From Bacteroidota bacterium (lineage in GTDB: Bacteria; Bacteroidota; Bacteroidia; UBA8524): a DNA stretch of 13,105 bases. Below are positions 1 through 7,584 of the stretch, piece by piece; the stretch's first letter is position 1; each line of letters starts with the position of its first letter. The translations under genes and the position numbers were made by a program. The notes below the pieces were generated by a model. The model ran no database searches. It worked only from the letters and a program-made list of their open reading frames with translations, and had not been told where the DNA came from. The stretch covers positions 1 through 13,105 of the forward strand of contig DQHT01000102.1 in assembly GCA_003531115.1 (NCBI GenBank). The letters run 5' to 3'.

Positions 1-312
1 CCTACGGGTATCGTCGTGGTTTGCCAGGTAGAGCGTTCGCAGCAGGGAAACCGCGAAAGGGCCATGCAAATGCTTCGTTCTCAGTTGTATGAACTTGAAA
101 TTCGCAAACGCAACGAAGCCAAAGCATCCATCGAAGCCGGCAAAATGAAGATCGAATGGGGCTCCCAGATCCGTTCTTATGTACTCCATCCCTACAAACT
201 AGTAAAAGATAACCGTACCGATTACGAAACCTCTAATGCCCAGGCGGTATTGGACGGTGAACTGGACGGGTTTATCAAAGCCTATCTGATGGAGTTTGGA
301 CGGAAAGTTTAG
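1..312 (+). CDS. prfB: Peptide chain release factor 2, C-terminal part (5' truncated)
   Basis: The reading frame is open from base 1 and ends at TAG 310-312, leaving about 103 C-terminal residues. The visible part begins PTGIVVVCQ, then ERSQ and a stretch like RAMQMLRSQLYELE; this is the segment that directly follows the catalytic GGQ loop in class I release factors. The later RSYVLHPYKLVKD and the DGELDGFI ending are typical of RF2 rather than RF1. RF2 recognises UAA and UGA stop codons and triggers peptide release on the ribosome. The GGQ motif, the SPF anticodon-like motif and any programmed frameshift site lie upstream and cannot be checked. The GTG at base 16 is internal and is not the start. 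Sixty-nine bases separate the stop from the next likely ATG. Confidence 0.9.
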   Translation, partial: PTGIVVVCQVERSQQGNRERAMQMLRSQLYELEIRKRNEAKASIEAGKMKIEWGSQIRSYVLHPYKLVKDNRTDYETSNAQAVLDGELDGFIKAYLMEFGRKV

Positions 313-381
313 GCGGTATATCATTAAGCCAATCCTTATCGTTTGAAATTAATCAGGAATACTTTTACTTGCAGGAACAGT

Positions 382-2430
382 ATGAAGAAACTTTCATTTT
401 TGGTACCGGTCATTTTGTTTTTTGTTTCAACTTCGGCATTTGCTCAGGTAAGCGACAGCAGTGGGGTGGATACGATGCTTGTTGACTCAATGCCGCCGGA
501 ACCTTCTCCGGTTCCTGATTACGATTCCGGATCAGGTGAAACAGAGTTGGATCAGGTTGAAGAGGAAAATGAACCCGAAGCCTTTCGTCGCCTGCGTTTG
601 ATGCGGGAGGAAAAGGAAAGGATCAATGAAGAGCTGGAAGACGTTATTTCCTATCCCTTAAACCTGGAAACAGACAATCTCGCCAGTTTTCAGGTGCTGG
701 ATTCCATCGCTGAAAACAGCCGCTTCATTTTTACCGGAGAAGACCATCGGGTAGAAAAATTCAATACGGTGCTGGAAATGAAAATGATGCAATACCTGAA
801 TACCAAAGGGTATCAGTATTACCTGATGGAAGCCGGATGGGTTACTGCCTGGATGGTAAACCGCTATATCATTGACGGAGATTCTGCCGCGGAACAGATC
901 CTGAGTACCTATTATTCAGGGAATTTTTTCGCCTTGTTCCAGGGACTCAAAGAAACCAACGACAGCCTTGCCCCCGATAAAAAGATCAGAGCCGTTGGCC
1001 TTGATATTGAACGGGATGCTCCTCTTGCATTGCGGAGTCTGATGCTCATGTTGCCCGATAAACAGGCTCCTGACAGTTTGGAAATGTTTGTGGAGAGCTT
1101 AAAGATCCTCGCGGCCATCCATATCGAACAGGCAAAAGAATACAGCGAAAATCAGGACAACGAAGGGGATATGTTTGACTTCGGCGGTTATGACTTTGAC
1201 TTTGATTCGGATGAATATGATGATGAAGGGCCCAAGTATTTCTATTTCAATATGATGAAAACCATTCAGGACCTGACCCAACGATTTCGTGCTAAGGAAC
1301 CTGAATTTAAAGACTATCTGGGTGAGAATTATACCGATTTTGAACGGGCCATCAAAGAAATGGAAAACTGGCTGGTATGGATCGGTTATGAAAAAAACGA
1401 ACTTCCCCAGAGTTGGGTATACCGCGAACAGTATATGGAAGGTAATTTCCGCAACATGTTCAAAGATAAACCGGAAGCCAAAGGTTTCGGACAATTCGGA
1501 CGCTGCCATATTACCCGTGTTACCAAAGTGGGCGACTGCGGATTTGCTTTTTTCTCCTCGCTCAACAAACGCATCATTACCAAAATGCCCGAACTGGAAA
1601 ACCGCCTGAGTTCGATCGGGATCTTTTACGGAGGTTTGGATAACCACAACAAGCTGAATGATAATGGCAATGTAAACGACCTGATCAAACTGACCGAAAG
1701 GGGAACAGCCAATTTGTTTATGGACTTGCAGGATTATGGAGATGAAATGTTGAGAAGCAAATTTTCATCGGTTATCGTGGTTAAAAGTTTGAACTACTCA
1801 GAGGTTAGTAAATACAAGGGTAAAGAGGATGACGATTATGAATCGGAATCTGAAAGTGCTTTTTTCTTCGATATCAACCTGGTACAAAGAACCTTTGATA
1901 TGGTTTCGTTCAACACATTTACCAATTTTAACAGCAAAGGAATTTTTCAGAATTATGAAATAGGTATGACCACACAAATTGGTCGCGTTGTGGGGAATAC
2001 AGCATTTGGATTTTTTCCGGAGATAACTAGTGTGGTGGGAGATACCAGTCACCAGACTCTCAAAGGATGGAATTTCCGCTATGCCTTTGGTGGCGACCTG
2101 ATCCGTTCCAAACATGTTGAACTTTCCCCAACTTTTGGTATCGGGTATATTCAGCTTAAATATTCCGAAGAACGTACCATTGGTGACCTGACTCCTTTCG
2201 GAACGCCCTATTATACGGAATTTACCAATCCTGCTTTTTTACTTGACGGGCGTCTGAATGCCGGGTTTTTTCTGGGCTTTGTTAAGCTCCAGGGCTTTGT
2301 GGGGTACACCCTTGATGTGTCTAAAAGCTCATGGAGGCAGCAAAAAAATCCGATCATCGACGGGCCAAAAACCAAATTCTCCGGCCTATACACCGGATTT
2401 GGGGTATGCTTCGGGGGCTTTTTCGATTAG
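382..2430 (+). CDS. Secreted erythromycin-esterase/ChaN-like domain protein with C-terminal outer-membrane beta-barrel
   Basis: This 682-residue protein starts at ATG 382, chosen over an upstream in-frame TTG at 343 because a classic signal peptide (MKKLSFLVP to SAFAQ) then begins at residue 1. An acidic, low-complexity stretch follows (about 23-70). Residues about 105-400 resemble the erythromycin-esterase/ChaN-like superfamily: a beta strand into FTGEDHR (E120, H122), the helix, then GYQYYLMEAGW (E150) and a VNRYIIDGD helix, with a later GRCHITR (H376) that may match the second active-site His. An Asp/Glu-rich insert lies at about 259-283. From about residue 492 to the end the protein has alternating aromatic/glycine strands in roughly eight segments, as in a small outer-membrane barrel. 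The substrate is unknown. The family call is from motif memory, and either half could be a divergent homologue. The stop overlaps that of the convergent dehydrogenase gene. Confidence 0.6.
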   Translation: MKKLSFLVPVILFFVSTSAFAQVSDSSGVDTMLVDSMPPEPSPVPDYDSGSGETELDQVEEENEPEAFRRLRLMREEKERINEELEDVISYPLNLETDNLASFQVLDSIAENSRFIFTGEDHRVEKFNTVLEMKMMQYLNTKGYQYYLMEAGWVTAWMVNRYIIDGDSAAEQILSTYYSGNFFALFQGLKETNDSLAPDKKIRAVGLDIERDAPLALRSLMLMLPDKQAPDSLEMFVESLKILAAIHIEQAKEYSENQDNEGDMFDFGGYDFDFDSDEYDDEGPKYFYFNMMKTIQDLTQRFRAKEPEFKDYLGENYTDFERAIKEMENWLVWIGYEKNELPQSWVYREQYMEGNFRNMFKDKPEAKGFGQFGRCHITRVTKVGDCGFAFFSSLNKRIITKMPELENRLSSIGIFYGGLDNHNKLNDNGNVNDLIKLTERGTANLFMDLQDYGDEMLRSKFSSVIVVKSLNYSEVSKYKGKEDDDYESESESAFFFDINLVQRTFDMVSFNTFTNFNSKGIFQNYEIGMTTQIGRVVGNTAFGFFPEITSVVGDTSHQTLKGWNFRYAFGGDLIRSKHVELSPTFGIGYIQLKYSEERTIGDLTPFGTPYYTEFTNPAFLLDGRLNAGFFLGFVKLQGFVGYTLDVSKSSWRQQKNPIIDGPKTKFSGLYTGFGVCFGGFFD

Positions 2431-3176
2431 GCTTTTCTATGGATGATGCCCACACTCGGCTGGGCAGTGGGCATGATCGTGAGGTCGTTGATGGTAACAT
2501 GCTCCGGTCTGCTTAAAATAAAGCGGGCAGCTTCGGCAATATCATCAGCCACCAGATTATCGAAACCTTCATATACCTTTTTAGCCTTGTCGGCATCTCC
2601 ATCAAAACGAACCAGGGAAAATTCCGTTTCCACCGCTCCCGGATTGATCGACGAAACTTTGATCGGGTATTTGGCCAGATCGATACGCATGCTCCTTGTA
2701 AGAGCATCTACAGCATGTTTGGTTGCACAATACACATTGCCGTTCGGATAAACTTCTTTGCCGGCTATGGAGCTGATATTGATGATATGGCCCTTTCCAT
2801 GATCGATCATCAGGGGAACCACCAAACGCGATACATAAAGCAAACCTTTTACATTGGTATCGACCATGCGGTCCCAGTTGTCCAGATCTCCATTTTCAAA
2901 AGAGGATAAACCGGCAGCGAGTCCGGCATTGTTCACCAAAACATCGATGCCTCTCCAGGATTGCGGCAATCCGGCAACTGCAGCTTCCACTTCTTTACGG
3001 TTACGTACATCAAGGGGAAGGATGAAACATTCAACCGGTAATTCCGAAGCGAGGCTTTCCAAACGGTCTTTTCGGCGCCCGTTTAGGATCAGTTTGTAGT
3101 TTTCTTCGGCGAGCATCCGGGCAATGGCCTCTCCAATCCCGGAGCCGGCACCTGTAACGAGAGCGATTTTTGTCAT
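2427..3176 (-). CDS. ydfG: YdfG-like short-chain dehydrogenase/reductase (NADP-dependent hydroxy acid/serine dehydrogenase type)
   Basis: This is a complete 249-residue classical SDR, the same length class as E. coli YdfG (about 248), which oxidises L-allo-threonine, serine and 3-hydroxy acids and reduces malonic semialdehyde. The TGAGSGIG nucleotide-binding motif is at 8-15, and NGRRKDRL with R34/R35 suggests NADP preference. Also visible are LDVRNR (55-60), NNAG (82-85), N109, catalytic S137 (INISS) and Y150-x3-K154 (YCATK). The C-terminal part (TEFSLVRFDGD, then a final HRKA) closely parallels YdfG's TEFSNVRFKGD and HRQ ending. The family is well supported; the true substrate is inferred. 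It is transcribed divergently from rnz with 69 bases between them, and it overlaps the end of the preceding plus-strand gene by 4 bases. Confidence 0.9.
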   Translation of the reverse strand: MTKIALVTGAGSGIGEAIARMLAEENYKLILNGRRKDRLESLASELPVECFILPLDVRNRKEVEAAVAGLPQSWRGIDVLVNNAGLAAGLSSFENGDLDNWDRMVDTNVKGLLYVSRLVVPLMIDHGKGHIINISSIAGKEVYPNGNVYCATKHAVDALTRSMRIDLAKYPIKVSSINPGAVETEFSLVRFDGDADKAKKVYEGFDNLVADDIAEAARFILSRPEHVTINDLTIMPTAQPSVGIIHRKA

Positions 3177-3189
3177 TCTGAGTAAATTC

Positions 3190-3219
3190 TTGCTTTGCGA
3201 AAATAAAAAATCAAATTTG
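3190..3219. promoter_or_regulatory. Candidate divergent promoter core shared by rnz and the dehydrogenase gene
   Basis: The sequence CAAATTTG at 3212-3219 matches the Bacteroidota -7 consensus TAnnTTTG in seven of eight bases and is a perfect palindrome, so it reads the same on both strands. Toward rnz, a TTG at 3190-3192 lies 19 bases upstream. Toward the dehydrogenase, a TTG on the minus strand (3243-3241) lies 21 bases upstream. Both spacings suit the family consensus. The calls rest on short AT-rich matches and could be chance. Confidence 0.3.
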
Positions 3220-3245
3220 TGTTCAGCTAAAAGAATCCATCAAGC

Positions 3246-4160
3246 ATGCCTTTTGAAGTCACTATCCTTGGTTGCAGTTCAGCCACACCCACAGCAGACC
3301 GGCATCCGAGTGCACAAATAATTAATATTCGCGATACCCTTATTTTAATGGATTGCGGCGAAGGTACCCAAAACCAGCTCTTGCATTATCGAATCTCCCA
3401 TTCCCGTATTTCTGCCATCTTCATCTCCCATCTTCATGGCGATCATTATCTGGGACTTAACGGACTGCTTGCCACGATCAATTTTCAGGGACGAAATACG
3501 CCACTCGACATCTATGGCCCGGAACCCCTTGAAAAAATGATCCTTGACCATTTTAATTATTCCGGCACCCGGATAAAATTCCCGCTTCGTTTTCATGTTA
3601 CCCACGACCGACATGCAGCATGCATTGTGGATAATGAAAAGTTCAGGGTTAAAAGTATCCCGCTGCAGCACCGTATCCCTACAACTGGATTTCTTTTTCA
3701 GGAAAAAGAGGGGCTGCGGCATATCAATGTACAGGCATGTGAAGGATTGAATATTCCTTATATCCATTTTCAGGAATTGAAAGAAGGGAAGGATTATACC
3801 GACCCGGAGGGAAACGTCCATCCAAATTCCGCTCTTACCGATGCCCCCTCAGCACCAAGGAGTTATGCCTATATTTCAGATACCCGGTTTTTTGAGGAGC
3901 TGGCAGAGCAAATTCGGGGTGTGGATCTGCTCTATCACGAATCCACCTTTTTGCATGAATTGAAGGAAAGGGCAATTGAAACTTTTCATTCCACACCGGT
4001 CGACGCTGCCCAAATGGCCCTGCTTTCCGGGGCAAAACAATTGGTATTGGGGCATTTTTCGGCCAGGTACCGCGATTTAACACCCTTGCTTAGTGAGGCA
4101 CAGGTACTCTTCGAAAATAGTCATTTGGCCATTGAAGGAACCCGGTTTAATGTGGATTAG
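3246..4160 (+). CDS. rnz: Ribonuclease Z (tRNA 3'-processing endoribonuclease)
   Basis: This 304-residue metallo-beta-lactamase-fold enzyme cuts the 3' trailer from tRNA precursors after the discriminator base, using two zinc ions. The length matches the short bacterial form. Metal-ligand residues are all visible: HLHGDH at 62-67 (H62, H64, D66, H67), H142 in IPLQHRIPTTGF, D212 in YAYISDT and H270 in LVLGHFSARY. The HEST (231-234) and FHST (247-250) motifs, typical of RNase Z rather than other lactamase-fold proteins, are present. The insert at about 152-205 (LRHINVQACEGLNIP onward) corresponds to the flexible exosite arm that holds the tRNA elbow. ATG 3246 gives the expected N-terminus (MPFEVTILGCSSATP). 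It may be co-transcribed with ftsK 50 bases downstream, but a good separate promoter lies in that gap. Confidence 0.96.
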   Translation: MPFEVTILGCSSATPTADRHPSAQIINIRDTLILMDCGEGTQNQLLHYRISHSRISAIFISHLHGDHYLGLNGLLATINFQGRNTPLDIYGPEPLEKMILDHFNYSGTRIKFPLRFHVTHDRHAACIVDNEKFRVKSIPLQHRIPTTGFLFQEKEGLRHINVQACEGLNIPYIHFQELKEGKDYTDPEGNVHPNSALTDAPSAPRSYAYISDTRFFEELAEQIRGVDLLYHESTFLHELKERAIETFHSTPVDAAQMALLSGAKQLVLGHFSARYRDLTPLLSEAQVLFENSHLAIEGTRFNVD

Positions 4161-4175
4161 TTGAAATCCTTTGTC

Positions 4176-4204
4176 TTGCGCTTTGGAAGGGAAGCTTATT
4201 TTTG
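4176..4204 (+). promoter_or_regulatory. Candidate Bacteroidota promoter for ftsK-lolA
   Basis: TATTTTTG at 4197-4204 is a perfect match to the Bacteroidota -7 element TAnnTTTG, and a TTG -33 element at 4176-4178 precedes it by 18 bases. Transcription would begin about 5-7 bases after the final G, at roughly 4209-4211, which is the ftsK ATG itself. This favours ATG 4211 as the start and suggests a leaderless or nearly leaderless transcript. Confidence 0.6.
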
Positions 4205-4210
4205 CATAGA

Positions 4211-6730
4211 ATGGCCAAAGGAAATACGCTAAGAAACCGTCAGGATGATGATTTTGCTCCGGAACCGAAAAAGGAAGAAAAAGACCTTGTAGGCCGTAGC
4301 AAGTGGAGTGATTTCCTGCTTTTAAGGGATGAACGGGCCAGAAAGATCGCAGGACTCCTGCTGTGCTTTTATGCCCTTTTTCTTCTCATTGCCTTTATTT
4401 CTTACCTCTTTTCATGGAAAGCGGATCAGAATATTATAGCCGGTTTCTCCTGGCAACATTATGTAAGCATCAACCCTGAACTTGCTGAAAACTGGCTGGG
4501 AACCCTGGGAGCCCGCTCGGCTCATTTTTATATTTACAAGGGCTTCGGACTTTCGTCGTTTGCCTTTGTTCTGGTATTTTTTGTCCTGGGATTCCGTCTG
4601 CTTGTAAACATCACCTTGCTGCCGATAGGGCGTATGCTTCGCTATAGTTTTTTTACCGGCATCTGGTTTAGCCTGGTACTGGGTTACCTGTTTTCGGGCG
4701 GACTCTCCTTCTTAGGCGGAACATTTGGTTACCAGGGCATTCGTTATTTAAAAGGATTGATGGGTTTTGCCGGTACGGGTATGTTTATGCTGCTCTACCT
4801 CCTCATCTTCCTTGTTGTTGTTTTCAATATCAACTTTCTGAATTCCCGTATCCTGGCCCTTTTCCGGAAATCATCGGCAAGTCCCGAAACCAATACCGAC
4901 CCTAACAGCGAGGAAGAGCCAAAGGAAGAGGAAGTGGAAGAAGAAAATTATGACATTGCTGCGGCAAGCATTCAGGCCCTGGAAGAGGAAGAAGAACCTG
5001 AAAAAATGGCAGACTTATTTGAAGAGGAGGCAGAACGGGAGGAAGAGGAAGAAGTGCCTCAGTTCGACCTGACCTTCGATAAACAGGTTCCTGAGAAAAA
5101 AGTGCCGGTAGACGGGGATATCGAACTGGAAATTGAAAAAGTTGAAGATGAAGAACCCACCGTTGCTGCGGGTGAACATGTGGCGGAAAATGTGCATTAT
5201 GGAATTGATACAGAGTTCGATCCGCGCCTGGAACTGAGCAATTACCAATTCCCTACCATCGATCTGTTAAAAGATTACGGCCATTCTAAAACCGAGATCG
5301 ATACGGCTGAACTGGAAAGCAATAAGATCCTGATCGTAGAAACCCTCAAGAATTACAATATTGCCATAGCCCAGATCAAGGCGGCTGTTGGTCCTACGGT
5401 TACCTTATATGAAATTGTGCCTGAGGCAGGGGTGCGGATATCCAAGATCAAAAACCTTGAAGACGATATCGCACTGAGTTTGGCTGCCCTGGGCATTCGG
5501 ATCATTGCCCCGATTCCCGGTAAAGGAACCATAGGTATTGAAGTGCCGAATAAAAAGCCCGAAATGGTACCGATGCGTACCGTTATTGCCAGCAGCAAAT
5601 TCCAGAATACTGAAATGGAACTGCCCATTATCCTGGGTAAAACGATTTCGAACGAAATATATATTGCCGACCTCACCCGCATGCCCCACCTGCTTATGGC
5701 CGGGGCAACAGGACAAGGTAAATCGGTGGGAATCAATGCCTTGTTGGTGTCACTGCTCTATAAAAAACATCCGGCAGAGATCAAGTTTGTGCTTGTTGAT
5801 CCGAAAAAAGTGGAACTCACCCTCTATCGGACCATCGAACGTCACTTCCTGGCTAAATTGCCAGGAGAGGGGGATGCGATCATTACCGACACCAAATTGG
5901 TTACCAATACCCTTAACTCCCTTTGTGTGGAGATGGATAAACGTTATGACCTGCTTAAGGATGCCGGAGTAAGGAATATTATTGAGTACAATGCCAAATT
6001 TCTGAAACGGAAACTTCTGCCAACGGAAGGCCATCATTATATGCCTTATATCGTGGTGATCATCGATGAGTTGGCCGATTTGATGATGACAGCCGGCAAG
6101 GAGGTTGAATATCCTATTGGACGATTGGCTCAGCTCGCCCGGGCCATTGGAATCCATCTTATCCTCGCCACACAAAGGCCTTCAGTAAATGTGATCACAG
6201 GTACCATCAAGGCAAATTTTCCAGGACGTATTGCCTTCCGGGTTACGTCAAAGATCGACAGCCGTACTATCCTCGATGGAAACGGGGCCGACCAGCTTAT
6301 TGGGAAAGGGGATATGCTCTATACCAACGGAAATGAAGTGATCCGCCTGCAATGTCCTTTTGTGGATACACCGGAAGTTGAAGAGATTACTGCCTTTATC
6401 GGAAACCAGCGCGGATATGGCAGTGCATTTATTTTGCCCGAAGTTTTGGATGCCGAATCAGAAAGTGGCCATGAAGATTTCGACGCCAGCAGCCGCGATA
6501 GTTTGTTTGAAGATGCCGCCCGTATTGTGGTGCAAACCCAGCAGGGCTCTACGTCTATGCTACAACGCCGCCTCAAATTAGGGTATAACCGGGCAGGCCG
6601 TTTGATCGACCAACTGGAAATGGCAGGGGTGGTTGGTCCCTTCGAAGGAAGCAAGGCCCGGGAGGTTCGGGTACGCGATGAGTTGGAGTTGGAACAACTT
6701 TTGAATAACATGGATGACAGAACCTCATAA
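4211..6730 (+). CDS. ftsK: DNA translocase FtsK/SpoIIIE family
   Basis: This 839-residue membrane-anchored ATPase pumps DNA at the division septum and coordinates chromosome dimer resolution. ATG 4211 was chosen over the in-frame TTG at 4202, which lies inside the likely -7 promoter element. The N-terminus has about four membrane segments (near 47-67, 113-137, 140-165 and 190-212). A very acidic, Glu-rich linker spans about 220-300. The motor follows: the alpha domain begins near YQFPTIDLLKDYG, Walker A is GATGQGKS at 498-505 (K504), Walker B is VVIIDE at 615-620 (D619, E620), with ATQRPS downstream. The C-terminal gamma winged helix (about 763-829, with SMLQRRLKLGYNRAGRLID) reads oriented KOPS-like sequences in the family. 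The linker is short compared with E. coli FtsK (about 1330 residues in total). lolA starts 25 bases downstream and is probably co-transcribed. Confidence 0.97.
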   Translation: MAKGNTLRNRQDDDFAPEPKKEEKDLVGRSKWSDFLLLRDERARKIAGLLLCFYALFLLIAFISYLFSWKADQNIIAGFSWQHYVSINPELAENWLGTLGARSAHFYIYKGFGLSSFAFVLVFFVLGFRLLVNITLLPIGRMLRYSFFTGIWFSLVLGYLFSGGLSFLGGTFGYQGIRYLKGLMGFAGTGMFMLLYLLIFLVVVFNINFLNSRILALFRKSSASPETNTDPNSEEEPKEEEVEEENYDIAAASIQALEEEEEPEKMADLFEEEAEREEEEEVPQFDLTFDKQVPEKKVPVDGDIELEIEKVEDEEPTVAAGEHVAENVHYGIDTEFDPRLELSNYQFPTIDLLKDYGHSKTEIDTAELESNKILIVETLKNYNIAIAQIKAAVGPTVTLYEIVPEAGVRISKIKNLEDDIALSLAALGIRIIAPIPGKGTIGIEVPNKKPEMVPMRTVIASSKFQNTEMELPIILGKTISNEIYIADLTRMPHLLMAGATGQGKSVGINALLVSLLYKKHPAEIKFVLVDPKKVELTLYRTIERHFLAKLPGEGDAIITDTKLVTNTLNSLCVEMDKRYDLLKDAGVRNIIEYNAKFLKRKLLPTEGHHYMPYIVVIIDELADLMMTAGKEVEYPIGRLAQLARAIGIHLILATQRPSVNVITGTIKANFPGRIAFRVTSKIDSRTILDGNGADQLIGKGDMLYTNGNEVIRLQCPFVDTPEVEEITAFIGNQRGYGSAFILPEVLDAESESGHEDFDASSRDSLFEDAARIVVQTQQGSTSMLQRRLKLGYNRAGRLIDQLEMAGVVGPFEGSKAREVRVRDELELEQLLNNMDDRTS

Positions 6731-6755
6731 AAATTTACAATCAAAAAAAACGATC

Positions 6756-7406
6756 ATGTTTAAAAAATTCTTTACCCTCGCTCTTATTCTTGTTTCTTTT
6801 GCTTCATTCGGACAGGATAATGTGCGTAAGGCTAATAAAATCCTCAATCAGGTAAGTCGCAATTATAAACAGCTTAAGTCATTAAAAGCTACGTTTGAGA
6901 TGCAGATTACCGAACCGGGGGCAAAAAAACCGACCACGGAAAAAGGAACCCTTTATCTTAAAGGCAATAGTTTTAAGATTGAAATGAGCACCGTTGACAT
7001 TATTTGTGACGGAAAGACACAGTGGTATTATATGAAAGATGTGAATGAAGTTCAGATCACAAATTATGATGCAAAAAGTCAGGATATCTCTCCGAATACC
7101 ATTTTTACCATGTGGGATAAAGGCTTTAAATCGATCTGGGTTTCTGAAGGAAATGAAAAAGGAAAAGCGACCGATCTGATCGAACTGGTACCAAAAGAAA
7201 ACCAGGAGAAAAAGGAATATACCAAAGTAAAACTTACCATCGACCGGGTGGCCAAAGACATCAATCAATGCGAAATTTTGTTTCGCTCCGGACGGAAAAT
7301 GAAATATATCGTAACCCAACAGGTTAAAAATGTGAGCCTCGCAGCTAAATTTTTCACTTTCGACCCGGCAACAAAACCGGGGATTCAGGTGGTTGATCTT
7401 AGGTAA
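6756..7406 (+). CDS. lolA: LolA-like outer-membrane lipoprotein carrier protein
   Basis: This 216-residue precursor has a clear signal peptide (MFKKFFTLALILVSFASFG, then QDN), giving a mature periplasmic protein of about 197 residues, close to the usual LolA size. LolA receives lipoproteins from the LolCDE complex and carries them across the periplasm. The LolA-type pattern is visible: an N-terminal helix (KANKILNQVSRNYKQLKSLK), the strand FEMQITEPG, then KGTLYLKGNSFKIE and ICDGKTQWYYMKDVNEV, ending in a FTFDPATKPGIQVVDLR segment. An in-frame ATG at 6714 would overlap ftsK and put fifteen extra residues before the signal peptide, so ATG 6756 is preferred. No strong Shine-Dalgarno is seen. Bacteroidota usually lack a recognisable LolB partner. 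The pairing with ftsK matches the order in E. coli, and a terminator follows. Confidence 0.88.
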   Translation: MFKKFFTLALILVSFASFGQDNVRKANKILNQVSRNYKQLKSLKATFEMQITEPGAKKPTTEKGTLYLKGNSFKIEMSTVDIICDGKTQWYYMKDVNEVQITNYDAKSQDISPNTIFTMWDKGFKSIWVSEGNEKGKATDLIELVPKENQEKKEYTKVKLTIDRVAKDINQCEILFRSGRKMKYIVTQQVKNVSLAAKFFTFDPATKPGIQVVDLR

Positions 7407-7442
7407 TAATGGGATAAATTCCCGAAATTGGAATGAGTTTAG

Positions 7443-7475
7443 AAAAAGCCGGATATTTTATCCGGCTTTTTTTTT
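7443..7475 (+). terminator. Intrinsic terminator of the ftsK-lolA unit
   Basis: A perfect 13-bp inverted repeat (7443-7455 paired with 7459-7471, core GCCGGATA/TATCCGGC) has a three-base loop and runs into nine consecutive T (7467-7475). It starts 36 bases after the lolA stop. The stem's A-run opposite the T-run could also let it act in the reverse direction, but no minus-strand gene ends here. Confidence 0.92.
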
Positions 7476-7584
7476 GGATGAAAACGCCTAATATTCAGGG
7501 TAAACAGCTAGCTTTCCCTGCCAAACCCTTTTTCTCATTTCACGAAGCCGGGCCTTGGCTTAGGAATTGGTAACTAGACCCTCA
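7476..7584 (+). promoter_or_regulatory. Leader/promoter region of the T9SS substrate operon (no clear element)
   Basis: This gap must carry the start signals for the downstream three-gene operon because a strong terminator precedes it. The best -7 candidate is TAGCTTTC at 7509-7516 (seven of eight bases of TAnnTTTG), but I see no convincing -33 partner at the right distance. A weak hairpin (AAGCC 7545-7549 with GGCTT 7557-7561) lies in the presumed leader. No Shine-Dalgarno is obvious before ATG 7585. Confidence 0.3.

Noticed and set aside
343..381. TTG at 343 as start of the barrel-fusion protein (13 more residues)
   Set aside because: It puts polar residues before a complete signal peptide that begins at ATG 382.
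1099..1647. Long minus-strand open frame inside the barrel-fusion gene
   Set aside because: The plus-strand frame is continuous, with signal peptide and domain motifs; the antisense translation has no recognisable motif.
6714..6755. ATG 6714 overlapping the ftsK end as the lolA start
   Set aside because: It adds fourteen polar residues ahead of the signal peptide; ATG 6756 gives a normal LolA precursor.
7545..7561. Hairpin AAGCC/GGCTT as a regulatory element or second terminator
   Set aside because: The stem is only five base pairs with a seven-base loop and has no T tract; it is too weak to call.
7567..7584. TTG at 7567 as start of the surface protein
   Set aside because: The ATG at 7585 directly begins a good signal peptide; the additional residues (MVTRPS) add nothing recognisable.
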